From Gammaproteobacteria bacterium (GTDB lineage: Bacteria > Pseudomonadota > Gammaproteobacteria > Competibacterales > Competibacteraceae), in the NCBI GenBank assembly GCA_024234995.1, contig JACKNF010000035.1, positions 1-22,292 of the forward strand: a stretch of 22,292 nt of DNA. Direction: 5' to 3'. This document shows positions 21,428 through 22,292 of this stretch, piece by piece. How positions within the stretch are numbered: position 1 is the stretch's first letter; each line of letters begins with the position of its first letter. The notes below the pieces were generated by a model that searched no databases, was not told where the DNA came from, and worked only from the letters and a program-made list of their open reading frames with translations. Both the position numbers and the translations under genes were made by a program.

Positions 21428-21937
21428 ATGAGATCTGCTGCTAAGTTTGGGCTTGTCATTGCAAGCTATGTCATTGCCTTGCTCGTGGCGATCGCGGTCG
21501 TTGCGACCTACATCTATCTTACCGATTCGCCCAGCCGGGACCTCTACAGCGGTATGTACGCCTTTGGCGACAGTCTGCTCTTCCTTGCGGTGTTGACGCT
21601 GGCGTCGATACCAGCGACAGGGGCGGCGCTTTATTTCCTGCGACCGTACCGCACGTTCTGGATTGCTGTTTCGGTCATATCACTGGCTTATGCCACTACC
21701 GCGATTCCGGCTGTGATCGATCATTCTATGCTGCGTGCGTCCGGCGAGCCGCTGCCGTGGTGGTCAGCCCTGCTGTCGCTTCGGTTGGTGCTCGCGCCGT
21801 TCCCGTGCTTCGCATTTTTCCTTGCAGGACTCTTCGCCCCTAGCCGGTGGTTCCGTATCTCCTTCTTCGGAGCGATGGTAACCGAGGCAGGAGCATTCTC
21901 ATACCTAGTGGTAAGTGGGATCATCGGGCGGTCATGA
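21428..21937 (+). CDS. Integral membrane protein, unknown function
   Basis: The product has 169 residues with about five predicted membrane helices: 7-30, 45-70, 75-98, 112-136 and 143-165. Motifs such as 'DSPSRDLYSGMYAFGDSLLF' and 'LRPYRTFWIAVSVISLAYAT' do not point to a family I know. There is no clear ribosome binding site; the gene starts 15 bp after the recombinase fragment's stop, so coupled translation is possible. The next gene is convergent, with about 35 bp between stops. Confidence 0.6.
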   Translation: MRSAAKFGLVIASYVIALLVAIAVVATYIYLTDSPSRDLYSGMYAFGDSLLFLAVLTLASIPATGAALYFLRPYRTFWIAVSVISLAYATTAIPAVIDHSMLRASGEPLPWWSALLSLRLVLAPFPCFAFFLAGLFAPSRWFRISFFGAMVTEAGAFSYLVVSGIIGRS

Positions 21938-21972
21938 GCAGCGCCTGGTCTTCGAATGACCAAGGGCGTTAC

Positions 21973-22202
21973 TTACAAAAACCCCCTCAACTGCCTCGGT
22001 ATCCTTTCCAGCTCCCGTTCCTCCCCCACACCCAGCGACACCGCCGCCTCACCGGGCCTGAGCCAGAACTGCACGACCACCTCGCCCCGGACGGCCACCC
22101 GATCCAGCCACGGTTCCGGTTCTGTAGCGCGGGCGCATGCAGGGCGAGGATGCCGCCCAGGTAGAGCACCGAGGCAAAGGCAACGTGAGTGCCGAGGGTC
22201 AT
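21973..22202 (-). pseudogene. Small exported or membrane protein gene with one frameshift
   Basis: The ATG at 22202 follows GGAGG by 7 nt and overlaps the upstream gene's stop (ATGA). The N-terminus is a hydrophobic segment ('MTLGTHVAFASVLYLGGILA'). After 'LHAPA' the frame shifts by one base near 22127; the other frame then reads 'ATEPEPWLDRVAVRGEVVVQ', 'FWLRPGEAAVSLGVGEEREL', 'ERIPRQLRGFL' to a stop at 21973. Both parts look genuinely coding, so a single-base deletion, or a sequencing error, splits a 76-residue protein. Family unknown; a conjugation-type accessory membrane protein is conceivable from the tight packing. Confidence 0.5.
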
Positions 22203-22292
22203 CGATCGTCCTCCGCCGGCGGGCTCCATGCCTGTTTCACCGTCCAGACCATCAAAGCGATGGCCCCAAGCCGCACCAGCCACGCCAGGGCG
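22199..22292 (-). CDS. 3' end of an upstream gene, membrane segment, partial
   Basis: Thirty residues are visible: 'ALAWLVRLGAIALMVWTVKQ', 'AWSPPAEDDR' and stop. They hold a membrane helix and a short polar tail. Its TGA overlaps the ATG of the next gene, so they belong to one operon continuing beyond the window. Too little is visible to name it. Confidence 0.55.
   Translation of the reverse strand, partial: ALAWLVRLGAIALMVWTVKQAWSPPAEDDR

Noticed and set aside
1..22292. tRNA or rRNA genes
   Set aside because: I saw no cloverleaf with a conserved T-loop and no rRNA-like segment on reading both strands. A dedicated tRNA search was not possible here.

Overview
This window looks like a stretch of a mosaic, accessory-rich plasmid from a gammaproteobacterium. 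The plasmid evidence is direct. There is a RepA-type (RPA family) initiator, an iteron origin with a DnaA box and an AT-rich unwinding zone, a FinO/ProQ-like RNA chaperone, a ParA plus ribbon-helix-helix partition pair, a Xer-like tyrosine recombinase and fragments of others. Host assignment is inference only. The secreted protein at 14570-15388 has the 'LENPQPGSFQSG..ISGWVC' signature that I associate with Competibacter-like and related wastewater gammaproteobacteria.

Layout. (1) 1-1020: repA (leftward, cut by the window edge), its candidate operator, a DnaA box, ten 22-bp iterons, an AT-rich DUE and a large GC-rich inverted repeat. (2) 1167-2294: a well-expressed-looking orphan gene of unknown function, followed upstream by a MITE-sized inverted-repeat element. 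(3) 2565-4380: a TolC-like gene cut off by an IS200/IS605-type tnpB element whose reading frame is broken by several single-base indels. (4) 4519-5943: small plasmid genes, a second DnaA box and the FinO/ProQ-like gene. (5) 5996-6460: an unknown small protein. (6) 6954-10389: an AT-richer operon encoding a membrane Ser/Thr kinase fused to an FGE-sulfatase (C-type-lectin fold) domain, and a periplasmic protein joining peptidoglycan-binding, solute-binding and DUF1566 domains. (7) 10545-13350: remnants, a DEDD-type nuclease, a His-rich exported peptide, a LysM lipoprotein and a scrap of recombinase. (8) 13387-15388: a lipoprotein with 42-bp tandem repeats and a secreted BLIP-like protein. (9) 15852-16315: an XRE regulator and a truncated replication-like protein. 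(10) 16416-18789: a periplasmic sensor protein and a methyl-accepting chemotaxis protein behind a candidate FliA (sigma-28) promoter. (11) 18890-20034: a par locus bracketed by an identical 21-bp repeat. (12) 20275-21412: a tyrosine recombinase followed by a partial second copy. (13) 21428-22292: a membrane protein, a frameshifted small gene and the tail of another gene.

The backbone genes (rep, par, recombinase, FinO-like) are GC-rich. The sensory and envelope cargo (about 6950-18000) is clearly more AT-rich and nearly all of it is exported, membrane-bound or signalling. The picture is a plasmid carrying an environmental-sensing and cell-surface cargo. Its junctions are marked by repeated recombinase 3' ends and by truncated genes. 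The most interesting items are the kinase/lectin-fold plus SBP/lectin-fold operon, the three scattered recombinase 3' ends, the repeats bracketing the par locus, the possible FliA promoter ahead of a two-gene chemoreceptor module, and the decayed TnpB with a readable guide position.
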